Shown: positions 34,756 through 45,016, counted from the stretch's first letter. The stretch: 64,000 nt of DNA from Hypoxylon rubiginosum (GCA_902806565.1 CADCXA010000032.1:658539-722538), one strand, 5' to 3'. Notes: a model not told the origin generated them from the letters alone. Made by a program: numbers and translations.

Positions 34756-36264
34756 ATGCCTCCTCGTAGGGCACAGCGAGCGGCACAGCCGAATGACGAC
34801 TCCGATTCGGACGAGGGCGGAGTGCCTGAGTTTGACGTTCCCAATGACGTCCAGAAGATTGCAAATGAGCAACCCGAATTGCCGACGATGCTAAAAGAGG
34901 CACGCAAATTCATCAGACGAAACAAGCCCGCTCTTAAGCCCGAAGACTTGCAGAGAATGCTCCCTAAAGGCGACACGGACGCGACCTGGACGGCGCAGGA
35001 CGAACAAGACCTACAACAAACGTGGAACAATGATCCTCTCAAGCCGCACCTTTTGGCCGAGCGAGGAAACAAACACCTTGCACCCCTGTGGAGATATACA
35101 ATGAGATTCATGGGTATGCCTGTGGAGGAGATTGTTGGGCCTAAGTTCAACCTAACATACGACAACTCGACTAACGAGATTATCGACATCAACGGCGAAG
35201 AGGTACATCATCCGCACTGGTCGGCAAAATTCTGCGAGAAGCTTCTACAACTCGCCTCGCATCCGATGTGGCTCGAGCAACCCGGGGCTATGGCCGTGTG
35301 TATGCAATACGTCGTCAAGTGTCGCACGAATGACCAGCGGCAAATGCGCTGGCCCAAAGAGAACCATACATCAGACAAGTTTTTCGACGTATTTCAATCC
35401 GTCAATGAAACCTTCCAGGACGGTACCAAGCCAGTCAAAAAGCTCCACGATGAGGTCGATCAGCGGATGGGGATCCCATCGCCGTATTCACGTCTCTTCA
35501 AGACAATAGAGACCCTCGCCTTCCGACCCGCAACCGGACCACTTCGCGCCCCCGCGGCCATAGACTCAGACGTGGGTACGTATGCTGTTTCTACCGAAGA
35601 CCTCACACGCCTCATGAAGGCGCTCGACCAGCAGACCGACGCACACGGCCTCCCGCTACATCGCCAGACGACATTTACTGCCGCCGCCGCCAAGGCTGCG
35701 AAGAAGAGTTACGATCTTCCTCGGGCTGCAGACCTAGCCAGCGCCAGAGAACAAGTCCTCCTTGGCATTCGACGAGAGCAGGCTAAAGCAGCGAGACTTG
35801 CGGCTCAGCCTGCCCCCCAGAATCAAATCGACCAACCACAGCCTAATCCTCAGCAATCGGGAGACGAAGGAGGCCAACAGCAAGGTGATAGCATTCCCGA
35901 GTTCCTAAATGAAGGTCTAGACGACATGGACGATATACCCCCCCAGCTAGATGAAGAAGACCCCGTCTTAGGCTTAGGTGATGATCTTATGGATTACAGC
36001 CCTCAGAGTCCAGTGGTGCAACAGAGGCCGCGGGTTCCAGGTCTCGGCGAACTAGGTATGCGCAATCTCGACGAACCCGGGTACGAAGATCATGAGCTTA
36101 GCATAGAGGGCAATGATGACGAGGGTAACCTATCATTCCACGAGCGCCACCAGACGAGACTTACTCCAGCTAGGGCGTTCTGGCCGCACGAGCGGAATAT
36201 TGGGGATCAATATGCATCGAAGATTGGCACGCTCACGAAATTAAACGACACTTCGCCTCCCTAA
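34756..36264 (+). CDS. Orphan protein, 502 aa (orphan block gene 2)
   Basis: Single-exon gene with ATG at 34756. The N-terminus is an acidic/basic tract (PNDDSDSDEGGVPEFDVPND). A middle region of about 240 residues looks folded (LWRYTMRFMGMPVEEIVGP, WSAKFCEKLLQLASHPMWL, GIPSPYSRLFKTIETLAF). An Ala-rich helix (FTAAAAKAAKKSYDL) precedes a Gln/Pro/Asp-rich, probably disordered stretch (about residues 350-440). The tail is ARAFWPHERNIGDQYASK. No family recognised. Lack of introns and the helix-plus-disordered-tail layout are shared with other genes in this block. Confidence 0.7.
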   Translation: MPPRRAQRAAQPNDDSDSDEGGVPEFDVPNDVQKIANEQPELPTMLKEARKFIRRNKPALKPEDLQRMLPKGDTDATWTAQDEQDLQQTWNNDPLKPHLLAERGNKHLAPLWRYTMRFMGMPVEEIVGPKFNLTYDNSTNEIIDINGEEVHHPHWSAKFCEKLLQLASHPMWLEQPGAMAVCMQYVVKCRTNDQRQMRWPKENHTSDKFFDVFQSVNETFQDGTKPVKKLHDEVDQRMGIPSPYSRLFKTIETLAFRPATGPLRAPAAIDSDVGTYAVSTEDLTRLMKALDQQTDAHGLPLHRQTTFTAAAAKAAKKSYDLPRAADLASAREQVLLGIRREQAKAARLAAQPAPQNQIDQPQPNPQQSGDEGGQQQGDSIPEFLNEGLDDMDDIPPQLDEEDPVLGLGDDLMDYSPQSPVVQQRPRVPGLGELGMRNLDEPGYEDHELSIEGNDDEGNLSFHERHQTRLTPARAFWPHERNIGDQYASKIGTLTKLNDTSPP

Positions 36265-37134
36265 TGGACTATAATGGGGATAGAGCAGAAGAAGGGCTGG
36301 AGAGGAATAAGGGGAAATGGCTTCTACGTAGTAGGCGTCACTGTACACACCAAGAAGTTGCCTCGGCGGAAGAATGTAATTAGGTTGGCTCCTCTGCATA
36401 TGAGAAGGAATCGAATTCACTTTTACTCCTTCCAGTTTTAAGTCCGTGACTTTGGAGATAATTCTCCATAAAGAAAAGAGGCTGGTGAAGAAGAGCGTTA
36501 TTCTGACGATGTCCATAGCATCACAAGGTAGCACTGGGTACTCGAGTCACAGTGACCAGGTAACGAACGACATACCTATCCTCCCGGGTCGGAGAACTCG
36601 CTGCCGCTTCGGTTACGACACAAGGATGTTGATGGACAGAGCTCCACCAGACGATCAAAATCGAAAACACCACGCTTTCACTACACAAGCTACTTCTTGA
36701 GTGTGAGAGTAGGGTAAGGATGTTGAATCTTGACAAGAGGGTATCGGGGTAAGGGGGCTGGGAGTCTAGATTGTTGGGTGGGGTAGGTTAGGGTACATAG
36801 GGTGAGCAGGGTGGGTAGGGTGGGGGTGACGTGGGGTAGGGGCCTACATGGGTGTATACTTAGGTACGAGTACCACCCGAACTTTAGGCGAAAGGTAATT
36901 CTAACGTCGAAGACCAGGTCCAGGTGTGAGGCAGCAGGCCTAGATTTCTACATTCTACATGTTTGAGACTACGTAACTTCCAAGACTCGTACTAAAAATT
37001 GAGTCGAGGGGTCCACGATATACCTATAGTGTTGGTATCTGATAGTAGAGCTGGGAATACCCACGTACCCGTGATGGATGGAAAATTTGGACAACCTCCA
37101 AGAGCTGGACGTCCAACATGTACACCTACATTTG
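36265..37134. other. Intergenic, G-rich segment
   Basis: No gene supported. From about 36745 to 36845 the plus strand is a run of GGGT/GGGG blocks (for example GGGTGGGTAGGGTGGGGGTG near 36808), able in principle to form G-quadruplexes. CTTAGGTACGAGTACC follows. Confidence 0.5.
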
Positions 37135-37140
37135 ATAAAA

Positions 37141-37220
37141 GCCTTGCTGAAGCCTTGATGAAGCCTTGTAGAAGTCTTGCGCAAGACTTCTATAAGGCTT
37201 CAGCAAGGCTTCAGTAAGGC
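37141..37220. repeat. 80-bp near-perfect palindrome
   Basis: Arms 37141-37180 and 37181-37220 are complementary at 37 of 40 positions with no loop. The centre AGAAGTCTTGCGCAAGACTT (37170 onward) is part of a perfect 22-bp palindrome ending at 37191. Two of the three mismatches are G-to-A type. Confidence 0.85.
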
Positions 37221-37390
37221 AGCAGGGCTTCAGCAAGGCTTTTGCAAGTCTTTGGCAAGCCTTCAGTAAGATTTGGGCAAGCCTTTGGGATACTTGTTGC
37301 ACCCAATATTATTAAATTGCCTGTTGCTCTGGGCAACCAGCCTAATATAATAAAATAACAGCAGCTTTTCCACGTGCATATATATAAATT

Positions 37391-37480
37391 GTAGTCCCGT
37401 AGCTAAGTGGTAAAGATTGTAAATTGTAGAAATTGTAGAAGTTGTAGATATCGTAGAAATCATCGTATGTTCCAATCCCA
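37391..37480 (+). other. tRNA-like sequence with Pol III A and B boxes
   Basis: TCCCGTAGCTAAGTGGTAAA (from 37395) matches the tRNA D-arm/A-box pattern. GTTCCAATCCC (37469-37479) resembles the B box, at a spacing close to that in tRNAs. The middle is degenerate, made of TTGTAGAAA-type repeats, and does not fold into an anticodon arm by eye. More likely a tRNA-derived SINE head or tRNA relic than a working tRNA. Confidence 0.35.
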
Positions 37481-37833
37481 TATGTACACTTAAAATAACA
37501 TGTTTTTCATATTCGATATATACATTTAATTCAATTATAATTGACTGGTAATGCATGTATATCCCGAATTAATACAACCGATACGACCGTTTATTTATTT
37601 ATTTATTCTTTTTTATTGGCTCCCTGGGTAACCTTTTGGCCTTGTGCAAGCCTTGCTAAGCCTTGCTCAGGAATTATAAGCCTTGCTCAGGCCTTGCCTA
37701 TAAATTAAGCCTTCTAAACCTTCTCAAAGCTTCTTAGGCTTTGTGCAAAACTTGCTCATTAACAACTGAAAGTTATACAGTGCAGGCTTATATATTTACA
37801 GGTTTTGCGCAAGGCTTGATCAAGGCTTTTAAC

Positions 37834-38478
37834 AGATCACAAATCCCACCTATGTACCTAAGGTATGTAGGAAGAGATCGGCAACTGCATCGCTAATATG
37901 CAAACTCTCACGAGTTAATGCTACATATGTAGGCACTCAATAGTTTATTTGCAAATACAGGAAGTAGTACATCGGGATCCGTGTCACAATGAAAGAGCTG
38001 CAGCCGGAGACCACGACTACGAAGCTCCAATGTGTCATATGTCTACTATTACCCGCTACCCAATCTTAGAAAGAGCCAGGTTATGGCGGCGGGTGTAATT
38101 GAAACGCGTGACGAGCGAGTCTTGCTATAGATTGCCAAATTGCGTGCATGTTAAAAATGCAGAAAAAGGGAACCAAGTACCCGGAAAAGGGAGTTGTACC
38201 TCTTAACTGTAAGTCTGTCCATGCGTGTCCCTGACAACGACTTTGCGCTTAGCCACAAAATGCCTAAACTGGTTGCTTGGTTGTAGATAAACAGTAACGA
38301 ATGGGTTATAGCCTATGCAATGCGCCAAAATCTAGACTCGGGACTCCCATCTAGAAAATATCGACCATCAAATCCAAACCAAACGCTCTCCGACAGCAGT
38401 CGCCATCTAACTGCTACGCCGTGCCGTGATCCCAAACCGCACTCATACAATCCGTAACGACCTACATAGGTATTTATT
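37834..38478. other. Intergenic region upstream of the helicase-like gene
   Basis: No gene supported; presumed promoter of the gene at 38479. Confidence 0.45.
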
Positions 38479-40656
38479 ATGTCGAATTACTCCAGCGAAG
38501 TGGTCCCACGGCTTCGAGAGCTCATCTCGTGCACGACTGAAGATGGAAAAGGAACCGCAATTAACGTTGCCTACGTGGTCGCAGGCCCGTATGGCAAGAG
38601 CAGCATGCTCGTCCCGGACCTATGGAACTACGCGAAGGTGACTCGATCCAAGGCACAGGGCCTTTACGTCCAGAGTTCGTCGATCCAGGTCGAAATGCTA
38701 GCCCAACATTACGCCAGTACCGACATCGTCGAGACCATGATGAATAGTGTGCCGCGCGGCAACAATAAGTCTAAGTTAGGTCTAGTTTCATATGCGGATT
38801 TCCAGTCCGCCGTACGTGACGACACCGAACAAGATGGCATCTCTACGTCCATGCTCGAGCACCAAGACATGGTTCTATTCGTTGATGTCGAAGAGACACC
38901 CACCGTGGAGGGAGAAGTAACCATCGGACTTCTCACTAAGTGGATCAAGAAGTTCACAAACCCTCCGTCGCTAGCCAGGGATAACGTTAAATTCACCATG
39001 GTATTACTAGGGCTCGGATTCAGGGAAGATGTCGAGGAAGTGGTCGCGAGATTTGTGGGAGTCAGGCCCATCCGTATTCGTTGGCGCGAGAATGTCCATA
39101 TTACGGAGCGGCTGCTCAAAGATCTAGAAACCGAGACTTTAGCGATCATACGCTCTACTTTGATGGTCCCGTTTCAGGATATTCAGGTTGGCAAACCTGG
39201 GCCTTGCATCTTGGTCTTCATGCAATACAACCATGCCAAGGAGAAGATCTTCGCGCCACTCGCTCGTGAGATGGGCCAACCGCCTCAAATGATCGCCTTG
39301 TCACGATACACAAAGGCCGCGGACCTCGCTCGCCTTGCTGACAACAAGCCCAAAATAATCTGCGCGGATCCGGATTTCCCCATATCTCTAGCGCTACCTA
39401 ACTTGAGGTACGTCATATCGGAGCAGAGCAAGATGATGAGAACCTTCGACCGCGCGAGCCAGTTCTCGTTGAGATCTATCCCGCTATCGAAAGCAGACAT
39501 CATACTCCGACGTTCTTTTGTCGTAAAAGCCCTCAACGCAATCGAGGACCGCCCCGAGTATCTGTACGGGGGAGGCATTGACTGGCACGGAGAGAAATCG
39601 ACCAGCGACGAACCCCTCAAGGGCCAGATGATGCGTTTATGTCTCGACGTAAGCTGCGTGTTTGGAAATCTATGGTATAAATCCACGCCCGTACCAGCAT
39701 TAATGTCGGATATCCTCCTCATAAAAGAAGTCAAACGCCGATTGCACGTCATGGGATGTCTGCTCCCCGACGACGCTAGGCCTTTACCCACGCGACTAGG
39801 CCTTAGCACCCTATCGTATATCACCGACTCACGGTTTAACCGCCAGGCTGACTTCCATCTGGGGAATCTACTAGCGCGTATCGAGACCGATGCAGCACTT
39901 TCGACCCCGTCGAAGCGAGTCCTAATCCGGATAGCCGCGTTAACACACCATAGACCTGTAATCATGTTTGGTGCAGATGCCGTAAATCGCCTACTCGCGG
40001 AGGACCCAGAGGCCTTAGCAGCCATCAAGGAAGATTCGGCCGGCGTGGGCCAGCGCGAGGCTGGCAGAGGACAGATCTGGACAGAGCTCGGAATCTGGTC
40101 AAAGGCAATGCTCGATGGGAGTCTCGTGTCTTCTGTCACTACTGAACTTGGAATCGTGTCGCGAGCGAAGGGGCTCGTGCAGATCGACGCGCTCGCTGCC
40201 GGAAGGGTGCAGAGCTACGTCAGGGACCTAGAAGAGCGTCTTGGGATGGCTACCTGCCTACAGGAATTAGAAGATACGATGCTCTCCGAAGACGAACGGC
40301 TGCAAGTCCTCGAGACACTGACAAGGGCGTACCTCCACCGCCTTGTCTTCTTTCCCTTCGACCCTCCCAACGAACCGCCTAACGACCTGATCTCGCTGCA
40401 GCGAATTGACATCCAATCGCAGCCACATCCTATCCCCCTCGCGTCGATCATGGTGCGTAGCATAGAGCGCTTGGGAGATCTACCTGGTGGTTTCTGCGCC
40501 GTCTACCAAGAAATCACATCCGACGCCGCACTTGTTCCTCTCTATCTTACGCTACTTCCGAACCGGGTACTGAAGAGTATCGCAGGTGATGACAACTTAC
40601 CATCCCTTCTCTCGACCATTTACCCCGTCGCTGTCGTCCCGGAACCGGTGGGTTGA
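38479..40656 (+). CDS. Degenerate DEAH-helicase-like protein, 725 aa (orphan block gene 3)
   Basis: Single exon, ATG at 38479. The layout follows a DEAH RNA helicase but with altered motifs. Motif I region is VVAGPYGKSS (33-42), keeping GKS. A motif Ia-like segment YVQSSSIQVEMLAQHY follows at 63-78. Motif II position is LFVDVEET (133-140), with DVEE in place of DExH. Motif III position is MVLLGLG. Motif IV-like is CILVFMQYNHAKEKI (about 243). The motif V region is KIICADPDFPISLALPNLRY (292-311), the usual SLPNLRYVI pattern. The motif VI site reads PLSKADIILRRSF without the QRxGRxGR arginines. A long alpha-helical C-terminal half follows. I infer a nucleic-acid-binding protein that has probably lost helicase activity. 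The assignment rests on motif order, not a search. Confidence 0.65.
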   Translation: MSNYSSEVVPRLRELISCTTEDGKGTAINVAYVVAGPYGKSSMLVPDLWNYAKVTRSKAQGLYVQSSSIQVEMLAQHYASTDIVETMMNSVPRGNNKSKLGLVSYADFQSAVRDDTEQDGISTSMLEHQDMVLFVDVEETPTVEGEVTIGLLTKWIKKFTNPPSLARDNVKFTMVLLGLGFREDVEEVVARFVGVRPIRIRWRENVHITERLLKDLETETLAIIRSTLMVPFQDIQVGKPGPCILVFMQYNHAKEKIFAPLAREMGQPPQMIALSRYTKAADLARLADNKPKIICADPDFPISLALPNLRYVISEQSKMMRTFDRASQFSLRSIPLSKADIILRRSFVVKALNAIEDRPEYLYGGGIDWHGEKSTSDEPLKGQMMRLCLDVSCVFGNLWYKSTPVPALMSDILLIKEVKRRLHVMGCLLPDDARPLPTRLGLSTLSYITDSRFNRQADFHLGNLLARIETDAALSTPSKRVLIRIAALTHHRPVIMFGADAVNRLLAEDPEALAAIKEDSAGVGQREAGRGQIWTELGIWSKAMLDGSLVSSVTTELGIVSRAKGLVQIDALAAGRVQSYVRDLEERLGMATCLQELEDTMLSEDERLQVLETLTRAYLHRLVFFPFDPPNEPPNDLISLQRIDIQSQPHPIPLASIMVRSIERLGDLPGGFCAVYQEITSDAALVPLYLTLLPNRVLKSIAGDDNLPSLLSTIYPVAVVPEPVG

Positions 40657-40971
40657 TATCTCCAATGCGAAATGGGTAGGGGTTCTTATGAGTTTATGGA
40701 CGACTTTGAATACGCACGCCGTTCTCTGCGGCGATTGGTGTGCAGAAAGTCGGCATGCAGGCAGGATAGATCTCCTTAGTTTGGCCGTCGTCCAAATTCA
40801 AGATAATAATGACAACTGTCAATTCACCTGCCATCTTTGTATGATCTCTCATGTGATTCGAGCAAACGTCTAGCTATCGCGGACTCTAGCTCATATGCTA
40901 CATACCTAGGTAACTTGCTCCATATCTTAGCCCCTAGCTCAGATACTATAATATGCATACCATACTATTAG
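40657..40971. other. Convergent 3' region of orphan genes 3 and 4
   Basis: Short spacer. It contains CATACCTAGGTAAC near 40900. No gene. Confidence 0.45.
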
Positions 40972-42487
40972 CTATGCAGATCGCGCAGCTGGCGCCCGTA
41001 CCTCGCGGCACACGATGTTCGCGGCTCCCTGTCGCAAAGGCCTTTTGATCAGAAAACGAGGTCGGTGGCGTTTGCAGGGAGCCGAACTCCCTTGGTGATG
41101 AACACCGTACTGGCATACACACTCGAAGCAATACCACTTTTCTATATGGGCAGACAGCACCTCTCTCAGGCGAACCGCGGTGGCCTCTTCGTTGCATGCC
41201 GTAATGAAGAGTTCCCTGATTTCATTCGCATCTAGCAAGCTCCCGAATTCCGCCTTCACCCGCAAGGGCCTGAGTCGTCCAGCTAGAGGTTCCGGCAAGT
41301 GTGGCCATGAGATACCTTCGTTGGTCGGGTGAGGGGAAGCTATCGGGTTCCAAGAAGGAGGTGTAGATCTCGCATTATCAGACCCCTCGTTCTGCTTCTC
41401 CTGAAGCCAGCTTGGTCGCATCTTCGCTTGAGATAGCTCCTTTATAGCATTCTCGTGTACGTGTCGTTCTTGCTGTAGCTGATGCTGTAGTTGAGATACC
41501 TGGACACCCATCTTCATTAGTCTCCGCGTGTCCTGCTGCCCCTTACTGCAACCAGATCAGCAGCTAGCGTACCTGTAAGTTTGCACCGTTCAGCTGGTTG
41601 GAAGTATTCGAATGATTCTGCCGTTCTTCGTTTAGCTTGGCGCGCACTTGTCCGATTTCGCTAGTTTTCCGCTGACTCTCCTCGGTCTCGGGGTCTGCTC
41701 CAAGACGTTGCAGGTTATCGAGAGTTTGACTAACTCTTCTGTGACCCCTTTGCTCCTTTGCAAGTTGACCGCGTAGGCGCCTGATTTCTGCCTGGTTATC
41801 CGAATTTATGTCTCGTAGGCACTTAATAGTCCCCTCTCTACTCTGGACCAGATGTCTTTGGCGCTCGGCTTCTTCGAATTGATTGCTGACCTGGTCTTGC
41901 AGGTGACGGATCCTGTTGTTCAATCTGCGAATCGAATTGCCATGTTCGAGAGCCATATTGGCTATTTGTTGAGCGCTACTTTCCAGCTGCTGTACTAACT
42001 TATGGCGTTCTTCTATCAGACCGGGATCCATGATAGCCTGATCTTGGAATATGTCCCACGCTTGACGGCTACCCTGTGCTGTAATGTCTTTTGTCCCCGA
42101 AGTGATACCCATTTGCTGCAATTTATCCCCTAGCCCCTCCAGGATAAAGTGATGATGGGTTCTCTCAGCATGCAACTCGGCTCGGCTCTGCTGCAGCTGC
42201 TCTTGTGCAACTCGCTCCTTCTCCTGGGCAGCTCGCACCAGCTCTTGGACGGCCTGCTTCTCTTGGTGTAGCTCTAACTTGGATGCCTCGAGCATTTCTT
42301 CACGGGCGACCAGCCATTGACTTGTCTCGTTCGCGTTGGACTCTAGCTCTTGCATTCTCGGAATTGACGTCTCCAGCCACCTCAGCACTTGCGGTCCGTC
42401 TATTGGACCCTGTCCTACTTCGGCCAACCACTGCAGTCTTGTCGCCATTAGGCGTCGCATTTCTCGATAAGATATAGTGGGATCCAT
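40972..42487 (-). CDS. Coiled-coil protein with Cys/His-rich tail (orphan block gene 4)
   Basis: Two exons, 42487-41573 and 41532-40972, with a 40-bp intron ending CAG (491 residues). A 61-bp intron ending AAG at 41512 is also in phase (484 residues). Residues about 60-310 are a long heptad-type coiled coil (LELHQEKQAVQELVRAAQEK, RRLNNRIRHLQDQVSNQFE). Near the C-terminus lies a compact cysteine/histidine cluster, KWYCFECVCQYGVHHQG then PCKRHRP, which could bind zinc. The 80 residues before it look folded (EFGSLLDANEIRELFITACN). No family recognised. Likely a scaffold or oligomerising protein; function unknown. Confidence 0.65.
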
Positions 42488-43774
42488 CTTTGCTGGGAGA
42501 GGTGAAGGACAAGCGGTATCTTGGGTTTTATATGTCTGGCTGGAGTGGGGTGTAGGTGACGCCTTGTATTCTAGTAATATCGAGGATGAGACTATCTAAT
42601 TGGGATCTTTCCATTTCAGAGTCCTGTAGGTCGAGGCACCTTCCCAAGGTGTGTATATAGGCACTGAATGGGTTAGGCAGGGTTAGTCATAGGTACCCGG
42701 TAAACTTTGGACCCCTAACTCTAAAGGCATGGGAGCTGATAAGCTAATGATAACTACCTACGTGCTTATCATGAACCCGTATTCTCGAGATCCTACTGTC
42801 AGACTACCCGCAGTCGAAGCCGGCATACCTATGATGGAAATAGTCGTGAGTCGTGGGGTAGGGTTTCAAATGCCAAGTATCAGTATTTAGGGGGGTGAAG
42901 GTCACCTTTAGTAATCCTAACTCAAAACCCGTTTCCCTATACAGTTAGGGCATTAGTTCATGTGCTCTGACGGGCAGTCCCCATTAATACATCTATCGGG
43001 TCACGCTACATCCACAGCCGCTTAGCTAGAGAACCTCCAGTTCAGAACTAGGTATATTATTACGGTACATAATATAACAAGAAATAGGTACTTCATTGGA
43101 TGTGTCGGGTGGGGTTCACCATGGATACCCAAGGATACTCATGGGTTCAACCCCCTCCTCCCCCCCTCCCCCCCCTTTAAATGGGTGGTCTATGGGTCCG
43201 TATCTAGGCGATGGCGGTGGGGGTTTCTTTTTGCCGAAGCCTAATGTCAGCGGGATCTGCGATATCTATCCGTGCTACTGCCGTATCCGAGCCCACGTGA
43301 AGCGTAGGGTGTGATGTAGATTAGACGATAGGATAGGGTAACGATAGTACGTTGAGGTTATTAGGCTCGATCTTGACGAAGGAATAGCACACACTAAGTT
43401 GGTACCTGCGACTAAAAATGCTACTAAAGGCGGGTCTGCGAAGGTTGCGAGACGGTTAATCATAATAAAATATCACAAGGAATAAGACGCTAGAGTAGAG
43501 AACAAGGTATGTATTAATAGTTGCCATCATTGAGCACCCTGCTCCCCTAGTGTTGCCGGACGCTCACGCTCTTCGGCCCACCTCTTTGATGGCTAGAACC
43601 ATAGTTAACAGTAACCTTGTCATCGCCGAGTAACTCCCAATTCTCGGCCTAAACCCACGAAGCCAATTGGCGATGGTCTACCAAGTCCATTGATGATCCA
43701 GACTCCCCATGCCCTCTTTCCGGCTACACAAGTCGAGCACTTCAAGAGAGAACACAAGAACGTGCTCCTCCTAC
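42488..43774. other. Intergenic region between orphan genes 4 and 5
   Basis: No gene supported in 1.3 kb. A polypyrimidine run (about 43150-43178, almost only C with T) is the main feature, preceded by related ATGGATACCC/ATGGGTTCAA segments. Confidence 0.45.
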
Positions 43775-45016
43775 TTATCGTCCATCTTGCTCCGGGGGTT
43801 GCGAAGTGCCAGTCTGCGGACGGAAGAGAGCATCAAAGCGGTCGACGCCCACGTTCCACTTGATGGCTCGGGCATCATTGTGGATATTGTTCTCTACAGT
43901 GGCGCGTATCATACCCTCGATGGAAGATGCCAGGTTAAAGCCTTGACCGGTTTCCGACAGCTTGATGTACCAGTCCGTCAACAAGTTCCATGCTTGCATG
44001 AGGTAGTGATGAAATATCACGTCTTCTACATCAACGTGGCTCGACACGGACGAGAGAACAATGTTCCAGCCGACATGAGGGCTCTGACGGCCTCGGTGGT
44101 TCTCCTCGCTAACGCAGACTAGGTGTACGTATTGATCGTTCATGAGCTTGTTGGTGCGACCGATCTGATCGACGATGTGTTCCCACTGGCTTCCCATCGG
44201 CGGGAACTTCAGGACGAATGCACCGCAGTCCTGGAACTTGTTTCGTTCTGGGAATAGATTACCCCAGGCTTTATTGGCTACGTCCTCCGGCCAGATATAC
44301 TTTCGAGATGTACCTTGCGCTAGCGTCGGCTCGGCGGCAGTGGTAGCAGCAATGGGGGCGGCATCGTTACTGTCTGATTTCATGGGGATGACGAAATTAG
44401 GGAAGGCGAACGGTATCCCCATTGGTGCCCGAATCGGTGCTGGGGCTGGTGCTTGCGCGGCGGTAGCAGCGGTAATGGGAGCGCCGAAGGCGGAACCGAA
44501 GAAGGGGGACGTCGCGACAGGAGGTATATTCGACGGAAATAGGCTCACCAACCCGGACTTCCTACGATTGTAGGGGGGAGCTGAGCTCGATGTCGGATTG
44601 GAGTTGGTCATGCTCGCCTGGGACGGGCCAGCCTCGGTAGCGGGCGCCGGGATCATCGGCGGCGAGGACGACATACTCTGTTGGTAAGCCAATAAGTAAT
44701 CCACTGAAATTGGCTGTTTGTGCATGTCGGGCATTTTATCGCCTTTGTAAGGGAACGGAGGACCTCCCATTTCGTCCTGTACGTTGAGCCACGCGACATA
44801 GTCGATGCGCCATTGGAAGATATCAGCGCTGATAACAGGACCGACCTTTCTGTAGTTAAGGAAATAGTCGATGGCAATTTTTCTGCAGTCATGTAGCAGA
44901 TCGTCGACGTCCTTTTGTCCCATACCATTTTTGCCGTACAAGATGGAACAGTGGGTGATGACGTGGTTCCGGCGTCGGATAACATCCGGAGTCATTTGAT
45001 CCTGGAGTTGGTCCAT
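43775..45016 (-). CDS. Orphan protein, 413 aa (orphan block gene 5)
   Basis: Single exon, ATG at 45016 (MDQLQDQMTPDVIRRRNHV). An N-terminal helical part (about 1-95: DVDDLLHDCRKIAIDYFLNY, QWRIDYVAWLNVQDEMGG) is followed by a Ser/Pro/Ala-rich linker (about 105-235). A C-terminal folded region follows (YIWPEDVANKAWGNLFPERN, VEDVIFHHYLMQAWNLLTDW). Ends GTSQPPEQDGR. I recognise no family. Domain-linker-domain organisation and lack of introns resemble other genes in the block. Confidence 0.7.
   Translation of the reverse strand: MDQLQDQMTPDVIRRRNHVITHCSILYGKNGMGQKDVDDLLHDCRKIAIDYFLNYRKVGPVISADIFQWRIDYVAWLNVQDEMGGPPFPYKGDKMPDMHKQPISVDYLLAYQQSMSSSPPMIPAPATEAGPSQASMTNSNPTSSSAPPYNRRKSGLVSLFPSNIPPVATSPFFGSAFGAPITAATAAQAPAPAPIRAPMGIPFAFPNFVIPMKSDSNDAAPIAATTAAEPTLAQGTSRKYIWPEDVANKAWGNLFPERNKFQDCGAFVLKFPPMGSQWEHIVDQIGRTNKLMNDQYVHLVCVSEENHRGRQSPHVGWNIVLSSVSSHVDVEDVIFHHYLMQAWNLLTDWYIKLSETGQGFNLASSIEGMIRATVENNIHNDARAIKWNVGVDRFDALFRPQTGTSQPPEQDGR

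Larger units (their letters stand above)
37135..37833. repeat. Repeat element with AAGCCTTG arrays and inverted ends
   Basis: The left end reads TAAAAGCCTTGCTGAAGCCTTG (20-mer core AAAAGCCTTG, three bases, AAGCCTTG). The right end has its complement, with the same core spaced by GAT instead of CAG. Between them the 8-mer AAGCCTTG or its complement CAAGGCTT recurs many times near both ends. The left end forms an 80-bp palindrome. The centre (about 37300-37620) is A/T-rich and holds a tRNA-like Pol III box pair. About 700 bp, no coding capacity. Probably a non-autonomous repeat; copies elsewhere in the genome would confirm it. Confidence 0.5.

Noticed and set aside
37391..37480. Functional tRNA gene
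   Set aside because: A and B boxes are present but the middle is a degenerate repeat and no acceptor or anticodon stem is evident.
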